This document shows positions 5,918-12,104 of a DNA stretch of 12,104 nt, piece by piece. The position numbers and the translations under genes are program-made. This DNA comes from CAYNGH01 sp964396845. Its GTDB lineage: Bacteria > Vulcanimicrobiota > JAJTBE01 > CAYNGH01. Below the pieces are notes generated by a model. It did no database searches, was not told where the DNA came from, and saw only the letters and a program-made list of their open reading frames with translations. The stretch's first letter is position 1, and every line of letters starts with the position of its first letter. The stretch lies in NCBI GenBank assembly GCA_964396845.1, contig CAYNGH010000105.1, forward strand, positions 1 through 12,104, in the 5' to 3' direction.

Positions 5918-7351
5918 ATGGAAGATTTAACCGATGTGAAACACATTCATCTTATTGCCATATGTGGCACTGCCATGGGAGCCCTGGCAGGAATGCTGTC
6001 TGAAAAAGGATTTCGGGTTACCGGTTCTGATCAGGGGATTTATCCCCCTATGAGCGATTATCTCCAGGGTCTGGGTATCAATATAATGGAAGGATTCCAT
6101 GCAGAAAACCTGAATTGCAGTCCCGACATGGTGATTGTGGGAAACACTGTCAAACAGATAAACCCCGAGGCACAGGAGCTGGTCCGGAGAGGAATACCAT
6201 ACACCCACCTGCCGGGAGCCCTGTCGGAATACTTCCTCAAGAATCGTCACCCGGTGGTGGTAGCGGGCACTCATGGCAAGACTACCACTACTGCCGTCAC
6301 TACATGGCTTATGGAATCCGCCGGGCTGGACCCGGGGTTTCTGGTGGGAGGAATATTAAAAAACTTCGATTCCAACAATAAATACGGCCAGGGAGATTTC
6401 TTCGTCATCGAAGGGGATGAATACGATTCCGCATATTTTGACAAAGTCCCCAAGATGTGGCATTATCGGCCCCAGAGCGCCATAATCACCAGCGTGGAAT
6501 TTGATCACGGCGATATATACAGGGATATTCAGCATGTGAAAGAAGCCTTCGCCAAGTTTGTCTGCATGATACCTCCCACAGGATTCCTGGTGGCATGCGC
6601 CGATTATGAGAATGTTATCGAAGTAATCGAACCGGGGGTCTGCGAAACCATCACCTACGGATTCTCTGCCACTGCAGATGTCCGCATCGAAAACCTTGAG
6701 CTGTCCCCGGAAGGTTCATCCTTTGCCCTGATTCGGGAAGGCCGGGAGCTGTGCCGGCTGAAAAGTCCCATGTGGGGAGCGCACAACAGCGCCAATGTTA
6801 CCGCAGCAGCTCTGGTGGCCATGCATCACGGCCTGACTCCGGAGCAGATTCAGCAGGGGCTGGATACTTTTCTGGGGGTCAAACGGCGCCAGGAGATAAT
6901 ATACCACCAGGATCAGGTGATCATCATTGATGACTTTGCTCACCATCCCACCAAGGTGAGGGAAACAGTAAGAGCAGTGCGATCCCGTTTTCCCCGCAAC
7001 CGTCTGATTGCGGTGTATGAACCCAGAACCAACACCAGCCGGCGGAATTACTTTCAGGATACATATGCCGAGTCCTTTGAAGGGGCGGATATGGCCATAA
7101 TCGCAGGGGTTTACAACCTGGATCAGATTGAACCGGACAAGGCGCTGGATCCCCAGGTGCTGGCGGACAGCATCGCGGGGCAGGGGATAGACGCCAGGTA
7201 TATCGAGGATGTGGACGAAATAGTGGACTATCTTGGCTCTGTTATCCGGAGAGGAGATGTGGTGCTTATCATGTCCAACGGCGGTTTTGGAGAGATTTAT
7301 CAGAAACTGCCCCGGAAACTGAAAACCGCAGGATACTGTCACTTCTCTTGA
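5918..7351 (+). CDS. mpl: UDP-N-acetylmuramate:L-alanyl-gamma-D-glutamyl-meso-diaminopimelate ligase
   Basis: This ATP-dependent Mur-ligase-family enzyme of murein recycling joins the recovered tripeptide L-Ala-gamma-D-Glu-meso-DAP directly to UDP-MurNAc in the cytoplasm, bypassing MurC, MurD and MurE. The 477 residues are close to the family's usual ~460. The N-terminal HIHLIAICGTAMGALAGML (9-27) is the UDP-binding start typical of Mpl. P-loop AGTHGKTTTT is at 116-125, FFVIEGDEYDSAYFDK at 161-176, EFDHGDIY at 194-201, DDFAHHPT at 338-345 and EPRTNTS at 368-374, with MSNGGFG near the C-terminus. GDEYD and the AHHPT/NGGFG set separate Mpl from ordinary MurC. The ATG at 5918 has GAGGA 7 nt upstream and gives the family N-terminus; an in-frame TTG at 5849 would add 23 unconserved residues. 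The 3' end overlaps the convergent methyltransferase gene by 13 bp. Confidence 0.95.
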   Translation: MEDLTDVKHIHLIAICGTAMGALAGMLSEKGFRVTGSDQGIYPPMSDYLQGLGINIMEGFHAENLNCSPDMVIVGNTVKQINPEAQELVRRGIPYTHLPGALSEYFLKNRHPVVVAGTHGKTTTTAVTTWLMESAGLDPGFLVGGILKNFDSNNKYGQGDFFVIEGDEYDSAYFDKVPKMWHYRPQSAIITSVEFDHGDIYRDIQHVKEAFAKFVCMIPPTGFLVACADYENVIEVIEPGVCETITYGFSATADVRIENLELSPEGSSFALIREGRELCRLKSPMWGAHNSANVTAAALVAMHHGLTPEQIQQGLDTFLGVKRRQEIIYHQDQVIIIDDFAHHPTKVRETVRAVRSRFPRNRLIAVYEPRTNTSRRNYFQDTYAESFEGADMAIIAGVYNLDQIEPDKALDPQVLADSIAGQGIDARYIEDVDEIVDYLGSVIRRGDVVLIMSNGGFGEIYQKLPRKLKTAGYCHFS

Positions 7352-8019
7352 GATTGCGGGCCAGGCTTCCGGGTTGGTTTCGGCAGGTTTCCTGGCCGGG
7401 GAATCAGGGCCGGGGTTCTGTTGCGATATTCCCGGTAGGCTTCGCCAAACTCGGCTTCCAGAGGATCTTCCTGTCCCCGGCGGTTGAGATACAGAGAAAC
7501 CCCCAGAAGCAGAGGAACTCCGATGAGAATGAAAGAGAGGGAACCAAAAGCCACTCCCAGCCCCAGAACCCCTGTCAGCTTGAATACAATTGAAGGATGA
7601 CGCACCATGGCATAAGGCCCGCATATAACCAGCCGGCGGGGTTCTTCTGTGAAGGGTGGGCATGGGCCTCCCCGGCCTTCCAGGATAAGATAACTATAAA
7701 CCCACAGCAGACCAAGCCCCGACAGGATCAGTGCCGTGCCGAACAGGAAGTAGCGGAGCCGGGGGTTGACGGGAAAGACCCACCAGCCAAGATGGGCCTG
7801 AATCCAGGGATCAACATGCCGGGCAAAAAGAAAGGCCATCAGGGAAGCCGATGGAATCAGGACAAACAGATAAAATGGGATGATGGGATAGAAGTTACGA
7901 TGAAACAGGCACCCGAGCCGTTGTGAAAATGAAAACTCCTCCACATGGGCAATGGGAGAAGCTTCGATGTTATCCCGGCAGATTTTGTCCCTGCCGGCCT
8001 GCCGGTCACCGGCATTCAT
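7339..8019 (-). CDS. Integral membrane methyltransferase, ICMT/PEMT-like
   Basis: This 226-residue protein has hydrophobic segments at about 43-67, 90-113 and 144-175. The last segment may be two helices. The C-terminal half carries the isoprenylcysteine carboxyl methyltransferase / phospholipid methyltransferase signature: LVICGPYAMVRHP (130-142), where G-P-Y and R-H-P form the SAM site, and later the acidic EDPLEAEFGEAYREYRNRTP. These enzymes methylate small hydrophobic acceptors, prenyl-cysteine carboxylates or membrane lipids; the acceptor here is unknown. The ATG at 8019 has AGGA 8 nt upstream and overlaps the end of the radical SAM gene by 14 bp; an in-frame TTG at 8025 is too close to the RBS. 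As the last gene of the SPASM operon, it could add a methyl ester to a product of the radical SAM enzyme, but that is inference. The terminal tail is Pro/Lys-rich. Confidence 0.85.
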   Translation of the reverse strand: MNAGDRQAGRDKICRDNIEASPIAHVEEFSFSQRLGCLFHRNFYPIIPFYLFVLIPSASLMAFLFARHVDPWIQAHLGWWVFPVNPRLRYFLFGTALILSGLGLLWVYSYLILEGRGGPCPPFTEEPRRLVICGPYAMVRHPSIVFKLTGVLGLGVAFGSLSFILIGVPLLLGVSLYLNRRGQEDPLEAEFGEAYREYRNRTPALIPRPGNLPKPTRKPGPQSQEK

Positions 8020-9586
8020 CCACAAGTTCCTTTTCCTGTTTTTCCTGTCTTTCTTTATTGATCCGGGCCATTCTTTTTTTCTTTACGCCTTTCTGAAACC
8101 TCCTGGACATTTCGGGATTAAGGAAACGCAAAGCCTCTGGCTTGTAATGGAATTTCCATATCAGTTCTTCGTAAACTATCTGATAATACTTGCACATGGG
8201 ATCTTCCCGGCGGAAGCTGGCAAACCGGGCAAAGGACTTGGTAGTACACCGGCTTCCACAGAACCGCTTGAAGGTGCATTTTTTGCACTTGGGAATATTC
8301 TCCACGGTGCGTCCGTTGATCTCCTTCAATACTTCCGATTCATCAATAATCCGGGTGAAGGGTTTTTCGTCAAATACTGAGCCTAACCTGAAAGCCTGAA
8401 CGCCGATAGCTTCCTCGCAGGCATACATCCCCCCGTCAGAACCGATTCCCAGTATGGATCTTCCGCATCCGCAGGGAGAACGGTAACACATGAAAGGCCT
8501 GTTTTTTGAATAGATGTTGTTAATCTGGCTGTCAAGATCCTTGAGGATAAAACGTTTCTTGTTTTTCAACACATAGTCGATGATATAGTCCACCATTTCA
8601 AGATAATATCTGGCAAAGGTTTCCGCCCGGCCATGGGGAAAGTCCAGCTCTTCGGTAGCTCTGCCGATATATGCGGAATAGTTTATGCGGACATTGAATT
8701 TTTTAAGATCGTTTATAAGGAATTCCAGGACATTCATATAGTTGACAGGGTCGTGAATCACCGACAGGGTTCCCGGTTCCAGACCTTCTTTTTTCAGCTC
8801 CCAGTATCTTTCCATCACCGCGTTGAAGGTGCCGGAGCCATCGTTGAAAACCCTGTTCTCGTCCTGCACATGCTGTGGCCCGTCCAGGCTCAGTCCCAGA
8901 CAGCAGTTGATCTCTTTTAACGCCTTGACCTTTTCCAACGTAAGCAGGGAGCCGTTGGTCTGGCATATGAACCTCAGCTGTTTCTTTTTGTTATGTTTCT
9001 CGTTATACTCCCTGAAACTCTTTATGACATAAACCATGTCATCATAAGCCACAAAGGGTTCACCGCCATGAAAGTCGATTAAAAGCCTGTCAACGGGATT
9101 CTCCTCCATTATCTTTTTCACCGAGGCATCAATGACTTCTCTGGGCATCCGGCGCATCTGACCATGATCCTCCTCGGCCCAGGCAAAGCAGTACTTACAG
9201 CGAAAATTACAGGCATGGGTCAGGTGAAAACAGATGAAGCTGGGATATTTCTGTTTCACCTGCCACATGGTAGCAGGATCGTGATAATAAGATCCGTTGA
9301 GGGAAACCATGTTCCGCTCATATAGCTTGCGAAGCAGGCATTCCTTATCTCTTCGGTCAAGTCCCGAAGGAGGCAGATTCAGAAGCTCATCCACGGTGAC
9401 AGGCCCCCGGATCCGGTTGAAAAAATCCAGCTCATCTCCGGATAATATGATATGAGAGGCGCTCTCCTTCTCGATAAAGAGGACCTCATTTCCCCGCCGG
9501 GATCGGTAAAGAGTGTCGTTACGCTTCACCAGCAGGTTATTGTTAAAAAGATTGATTCCCATGGGTATCTCTTGATTCATGCTCAA
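8006..9586 (-). CDS. Radical SAM/SPASM domain protein, intact
   Basis: This 526-residue enzyme has a full catalytic set. HACNFRCKYC (124-133) is the CxxxCxxC that binds the SAM-coordinating 4Fe-4S cluster, followed by FHGGEP (172-177), ICQTNGS (207-213) and LSLDGP (232-237). The SPASM domain has C367, C372, C374 and C390, then CKKCTFKRFCGSRC (434-447, CX2CX5CX3C) and C465, ligands for auxiliary clusters. Residues 14-95 look like a small winged-helix domain of the kind many peptide-modifying radical SAM proteins use to hold a leader peptide (RRE/PqqD-like); this is judged by pattern only. The tail (494-526) is Lys/Arg/Glu-rich and probably coiled. The best start is TTG at 9586: GGAGG lies 6 nt upstream and it overlaps the preceding stop by 4 nt (TTGA). 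The ATG at 9580 is 12 nt from that RBS. Likely role: peptide or protein maturase; the specific family is not assigned. Confidence 0.92.
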   Translation of the reverse strand: MSMNQEIPMGINLFNNNLLVKRNDTLYRSRRGNEVLFIEKESASHIILSGDELDFFNRIRGPVTVDELLNLPPSGLDRRDKECLLRKLYERNMVSLNGSYYHDPATMWQVKQKYPSFICFHLTHACNFRCKYCFAWAEEDHGQMRRMPREVIDASVKKIMEENPVDRLLIDFHGGEPFVAYDDMVYVIKSFREYNEKHNKKKQLRFICQTNGSLLTLEKVKALKEINCCLGLSLDGPQHVQDENRVFNDGSGTFNAVMERYWELKKEGLEPGTLSVIHDPVNYMNVLEFLINDLKKFNVRINYSAYIGRATEELDFPHGRAETFARYYLEMVDYIIDYVLKNKKRFILKDLDSQINNIYSKNRPFMCYRSPCGCGRSILGIGSDGGMYACEEAIGVQAFRLGSVFDEKPFTRIIDESEVLKEINGRTVENIPKCKKCTFKRFCGSRCTTKSFARFASFRREDPMCKYYQIVYEELIWKFHYKPEALRFLNPEMSRRFQKGVKKKRMARINKERQEKQEKELVDECR

Positions 9587-10941
9587 GCCAAACCTCCAAT
9601 TTTTGCCACCAGGGCCGGGTGCCGGTGTATCTTCCAGAGAAGCTCTTCAAAGACCACCTGGAAATATCTGCAACGGGGGTCTTCTTTTTCCAGGGTGCCG
9701 AACTTTTCATATCTCAGGACCGGGCATCCGCTGTTGCAGAAGCCTTGCCAGTTGCAACGGCCACACCGGGGGGGCAACATATCCCTGTTCTTCCAGGTTT
9801 CTCCGGTGATATAACCGTCGTCAGGAGAAACCTTCAGGGCCTCCTGGCTCTGGGGGCCACCGGGAAGACAGCTGTATGCGTTATCAGGCCCTTGAATCAC
9901 CAGAACCTGGCTCCCCATCCCGCAGGGACGAGTGCTGCAGGGAAAGAAGACTTCGTTATGCATCAGTTTCATGGCCATCTGCTGGATATCATTAAAATAA
10001 ACCCGATCCGCCAGAAAATTAGGATCCTTGATGATAAAATCGATAAAATCCAGGGTATTCCTGGCGAAGGCTTCCATTAACCGCAGTTGTGATGATACCG
10101 GGGCATCCCCGAGGATAACCTGACGATCAATACGCAGTCCGATGTTGGTAATGGGGCGTCGGGATATGGCCGTCATTGCAGGGAAAACTTCCTCGGGATT
10201 GTTAAATATCCCGGTAACCGACGAATAGAAACCTTCTTCAATGGCATTGCAGGCTTCATCCAGCACCTGGTTAAAACTGCCGGCCCCAAACTTCCGGTCA
10301 TGGCTGTTCTCATCGCCAAATACAGTATAATTAAGAGTAACGGGCAAATCCGCCCCAAGGCAGGAAAGGACCTTGGAAACCCCTGAACTGCTGACATCAA
10401 AGGCAAGGGTGATGGCAATACCGTCTGAATCACTGGATAATTCCTCCCGGAGGATCCCGGTGAGTTTTTTGAGTTCATCGACACAAAGAGAAGGATTGCC
10501 CCGGAAGTTGATTGCCAGATTGCTGAAGCAATCCTGCTTTCCGAATTTTATAATCTGATCTGCCAGCCACCGGGGATCCATTTCCCTTGTCAGTGGAGCT
10601 ATGACAGTCCGGAATCTTCTATATTTGACAGGCCCCGGCAGGGGAGAATCGATGGTTTTCCCTGACAGAGCCAGCAGTCCGTTACGGTATGTTTCCTCCA
10701 TGAAAGCCACATACATGGCGGGAGGAATCCCCTGGTCATTGGCGATGAAATCCACAAAAGAGATGGGCCTGGTCAGCTTGCGGAAAAAAGATATGTAAGG
10801 CTCCGACATGATGGAATAGAGTCCCATCCTGGGGTTGAGCACCAGCATCAGGTCATCCCTGCGCTTCACATAAAGCCCCGATGGCTTGGAAAGCACCATC
10901 CCCTTTAACAGGGAATCTGGTTGGTTCAATACAGTCAGCAT
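9583..10941 (-). CDS. SPASM-domain protein with degenerate radical SAM barrel (no CxxxCxxC)
   Basis: This 452-residue paralogue of the downstream radical SAM protein shares its whole layout: a winged-helix-like N-terminus (residues 20-92), a barrel, and a C-terminal SPASM domain with C335, C340, C358, RCGRCNWQGFCNSGC (392-406, CX2CX5CX3C) and C424 in EDPRCRYF. The ends align closely: EELLWKIHRHP here and EELIWKFHYKP there. Where the active paralogue has the three-cysteine loop, this one reads RTVIAPLTREMDPRWLADQI (111-130), so the loop is missing, and GGEP is replaced by RGNPS (147-151). The frame is continuous and no cysteine cluster hides in another frame. It therefore cannot be a standard radical SAM enzyme; a scaffold, substrate-binding or electron-transfer subunit is likely. 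The start at 10941 follows GGCGG by 8 nt and fits the paralogue; the ATG at 10977 is an alternative. Earlier starts would overlap the promoter. Confidence 0.85.
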   Translation of the reverse strand: MLTVLNQPDSLLKGMVLSKPSGLYVKRRDDLMLVLNPRMGLYSIMSEPYISFFRKLTRPISFVDFIANDQGIPPAMYVAFMEETYRNGLLALSGKTIDSPLPGPVKYRRFRTVIAPLTREMDPRWLADQIIKFGKQDCFSNLAINFRGNPSLCVDELKKLTGILREELSSDSDGIAITLAFDVSSSGVSKVLSCLGADLPVTLNYTVFGDENSHDRKFGAGSFNQVLDEACNAIEEGFYSSVTGIFNNPEEVFPAMTAISRRPITNIGLRIDRQVILGDAPVSSQLRLMEAFARNTLDFIDFIIKDPNFLADRVYFNDIQQMAMKLMHNEVFFPCSTRPCGMGSQVLVIQGPDNAYSCLPGGPQSQEALKVSPDDGYITGETWKNRDMLPPRCGRCNWQGFCNSGCPVLRYEKFGTLEKEDPRCRYFQVVFEELLWKIHRHPALVAKIGGLA

Positions 10942-10998
10942 AATCTGTTCCGCCCATATCTGGAAAAAAATAAACATTTGTTCCCTTTGTTCGATAGC

Positions 10999-11027
10999 AT
11001 TATAACCCAGTATAAAGATAATTTCAA
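10999..11027 (-). promoter_or_regulatory. Near-consensus sigma70 promoter of the SPASM/methyltransferase operon
   Basis: On the minus strand TTGAAA (11022-11027) and TATAAT (10999-11004) are separated by exactly 17 bp. Transcription would begin near 10992. That leaves a leader of about 50 nt before the chosen ATG of the degenerate SPASM gene and rules out upstream starts such as 11073. The strength of the match suggests a housekeeping-level promoter unless repressed. Confidence 0.82.
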
Positions 11028-11101
11028 TAGATTCAGCCCCTCTACTGCAGGATATAAAATGCCCCTGATCCACAGAATATGTCCAGCATCTTTTGAAGGT
11101 G

Positions 11102-11107
11102 TATAAT
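11102..11107 (+). promoter_or_regulatory. Candidate -10 element for the exported-protein gene
   Basis: A perfect TATAAT lies 70 bp before the ATG at 11178, but no convincing -35 sits 16-18 bp upstream. It would give a leader of roughly 60 nt that includes the hairpin at 11146-11163. Confidence 0.45.
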
Positions 11108-11145
11108 CATTAATATCGAATTTTTCAGGTGAAACAAGCAATTAT

Positions 11146-11163
11146 CGGGGCAATCTTTCCCCG
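11146..11163 (+). promoter_or_regulatory. Stem-loop immediately upstream of the RBS
   Basis: CGGGG (11146-11150) and CCCCG (11159-11163) form a 5-bp GC stem with an 8-nt loop that ends 2 nt before AAGGAGG. It could affect translation or mRNA stability. It does not match a riboswitch class I recognise. Confidence 0.4.
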
Positions 11164-11177
11164 CAAGGAGGCATGCA

Positions 11178-11882
11178 ATGAAAAAATCCGCCAGAACAAT
11201 AACCTGGATGATAACAGCGGTGATTACCCTTTTCCTGATATCTGCAGGATTCGCCTGGGCCGAGGTGAACATCCGGGTCAAGAATACCGCCGACAAAGTC
11301 AACCGGCTGGTCAACCACCGTTTCCTTCCCGGCTATCACCTGATCATCCGCAGGGATCAGATAAAAAAAGGTGCCGGAAAATTAGGAGGCGACGCGGAAG
11401 TTGTCCGGGAATTTTTCCCAAAAACCACTGCGGAATACCGGAAAATGCTAAACAGTGGAAACATCACCACCACCAGATATACCAGAATAATCATACATGT
11501 GGAAGTATTCAACAGCCCCCGGGAAGCATCCCAGGTCAAGATCGATAAAATGGAAACCGGAACCCTCACGGGAGAGCCTCTGGGTGAAAGGGCCTGGTCT
11601 GCTACCATCCCCAAGATGGATGTGAAGGGGTTCCTCGAGGCCAATGAGCCTGGGAGCGCCGGCGGGGAAAGAAAACTCACCGCCAAGGAGCAGGCGGAAA
11701 AGGAAAAAAAGGAACGGGATCTCGCCCACAAACTCAGCAAAGACCTGACAAATTTTAATATAAGAAAGCTGGTAGTCCTGAATGGAAACATCATTCTGGA
11801 GATAACCGCTGTGAACTACAACGAAATGCCCCCCACAAGACTGCTGGAAGACATCGCCCGGCAACTTCTGGTCAGCATCTGA
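11178..11882 (+). CDS. Exported protein of unknown function
   Basis: This 234-residue protein begins with a classical Sec signal peptide: Lys-Lys at 2-3, a hydrophobic core at about 9-24, and a predicted cleavage after Ala-Trp-Ala at residue 28. No lipobox cysteine is present. The mature part alternates predicted strands and helices (YTRIIIHVEVFNSPREASQV near 94-113, LVVLNGNIILEITA near 200-213) around a very charged, probably helical stretch at about 158-190 rich in Lys/Glu. I recognise no family. AGGAGG lies 6 nt before ATG, and a strong terminator follows 13 bp after the stop, so it is probably a single-gene transcript. It diverges from the SPASM operon across 236 bp, so shared control is possible but unproven. 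It could be a periplasmic or surface protein. Confidence 0.82.
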   Translation: MKKSARTITWMITAVITLFLISAGFAWAEVNIRVKNTADKVNRLVNHRFLPGYHLIIRRDQIKKGAGKLGGDAEVVREFFPKTTAEYRKMLNSGNITTTRYTRIIIHVEVFNSPREASQVKIDKMETGTLTGEPLGERAWSATIPKMDVKGFLEANEPGSAGGERKLTAKEQAEKEKKERDLAHKLSKDLTNFNIRKLVVLNGNIILEITAVNYNEMPPTRLLEDIARQLLVSI

Positions 11883-11895
11883 CAATTATCCCGAC

Positions 11896-11923
11896 AAAAA
11901 GACGCATTCAGGAGCGTCTTTTT
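11896..11923 (+). terminator. Strong rho-independent terminator
   Basis: AAAAAGACGC and GCGTCTTTTT are perfect 10-bp arms around an 8-nt loop. The T run on each strand makes it potentially bidirectional. It closes the exported-protein transcript. Confidence 0.92.
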
Positions 11924-12035
11924 GATTCAGCAACAAAGGCACTTGGGAAACATGACTGGGGATGGCCACCATAACCCCACAGTATTGCAGGGTTTCCAGC
12001 AGATTTGAAATATTTTTTAACAGCCACAAAAGGGG

Positions 12036-12063
12036 TTGTCAAATGGAAATATTCTGTTATAAT
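12036..12063 (+). promoter_or_regulatory. Promoter of the gene entering the right edge
   Basis: TTGTCA (12036-12041) and TATAAT (12058-12063) are separated by 16 bp, with TGT forming an extended -10. The leader would be about 20 nt. The 13 bases at 12051-12063 are identical to the glycine-zipper operon promoter. The stretch from 11924 to 12035 holds no gene; it contains a small interrupted hairpin (GGGG 11958-11961 with CCCC 11975-11978) of no clear meaning. Confidence 0.75.
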
Positions 12064-12088
12064 CAGTTTAAAAACCGGAGAAAAAAGG

Positions 12089-12104
12089 ATGGATCAGTAT
12101 TCTT
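12089..12104 (+). CDS. Start of a truncated gene at the right edge
   Basis: An ATG at 12089 follows GGAG by 8 nt and a good promoter by about 25 nt. Only Met-Asp-Gln-Tyr-Ser is encoded before the window ends, so the product cannot be named. The first glycine-zipper protein also begins Met-Asp-Gln, but three residues prove nothing. Confidence 0.55.

Noticed and set aside
6716..7663. 315-codon minus-strand open frame opposite mpl
   Set aside because: It is opposite conserved Mpl motifs and runs across the convergent gene junction; the translation is low-quality and matches no family.
10560..10660. Frameshift hiding a CxxxCxxC motif in the degenerate SPASM gene
   Set aside because: The reading frame is continuous with aligned flanking sequence, and the other frames in this stretch contain stops and no cysteine cluster.
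10935..11141. 68-codon minus-strand frame just upstream of the dead SPASM gene, considered as a precursor peptide
   Set aside because: It overlaps the strong promoter and the start of the SPASM gene, has no good RBS, and shows no leader/core organisation.
11108..11177. Riboswitch in the leader of the exported-protein gene
   Set aside because: Only a simple 5-bp hairpin is visible; it lacks conserved elements of the classes I know, such as c-di-GMP-I, fluoride or preQ1.

Overview
The window is bacterial protein-coding DNA at roughly 50% GC. Ribosome binding sites are mostly AGGAGG-like and sigma70-type promoters are visible. There is no rRNA, tRNA, phage, transposase or CRISPR signal. A Mpl-type murein-peptide ligase points to a diaminopimelate-containing, probably Gram-negative-type cell wall. 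Two SPASM-domain proteins suggest an anaerobic or microaerobic lifestyle. I cannot name the taxon; an uncultured lineage is plausible but is only an inference.

Layout. (1) 1-1526, minus strand: a small SAM-dependent methyltransferase is translationally coupled to an FAD-dependent oxidoreductase (amine-oxidase/UDP-galactopyranose-mutase-like) that runs off the left edge. (2) 1626-5742, minus strand: an operon of three paralogous, cysteine-free, glycine-zipper proteins has its own extended -10 promoter and an intrinsic terminator. The proteins are built from three module types, A, B and C. The first gene is A-B, the second is C and the third is A-B-C, so the third repeats the sum of the first two. 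(3) 5918-7351, plus strand: mpl. (4) 7339-11027, minus strand: a compact three-gene operon with a near-consensus promoter. Its order is a SPASM protein that has lost the radical-SAM CxxxCxxC motif, an intact radical SAM/SPASM enzyme, and a membrane ICMT/PEMT-like methyltransferase. The first two genes overlap by 4 nt and the last two by 14 nt. (5) 11178-11882, plus strand: an exported protein of unknown function with a strong terminator. (6) 12036-12104, plus strand: a promoter and the first five codons of another gene.

The two parts most likely to be undescribed are the A-B / C / A-B-C glycine-zipper operon and the operon pairing an active with a catalytically dead radical SAM protein and a membrane methyltransferase. 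The second looks like a peptide or protein maturation system, with the dead paralogue as scaffold or substrate-binding subunit. No obvious small precursor peptide lies beside it. Nothing in the sequence proves that the two operons work together; adjacency around mpl is the only link.
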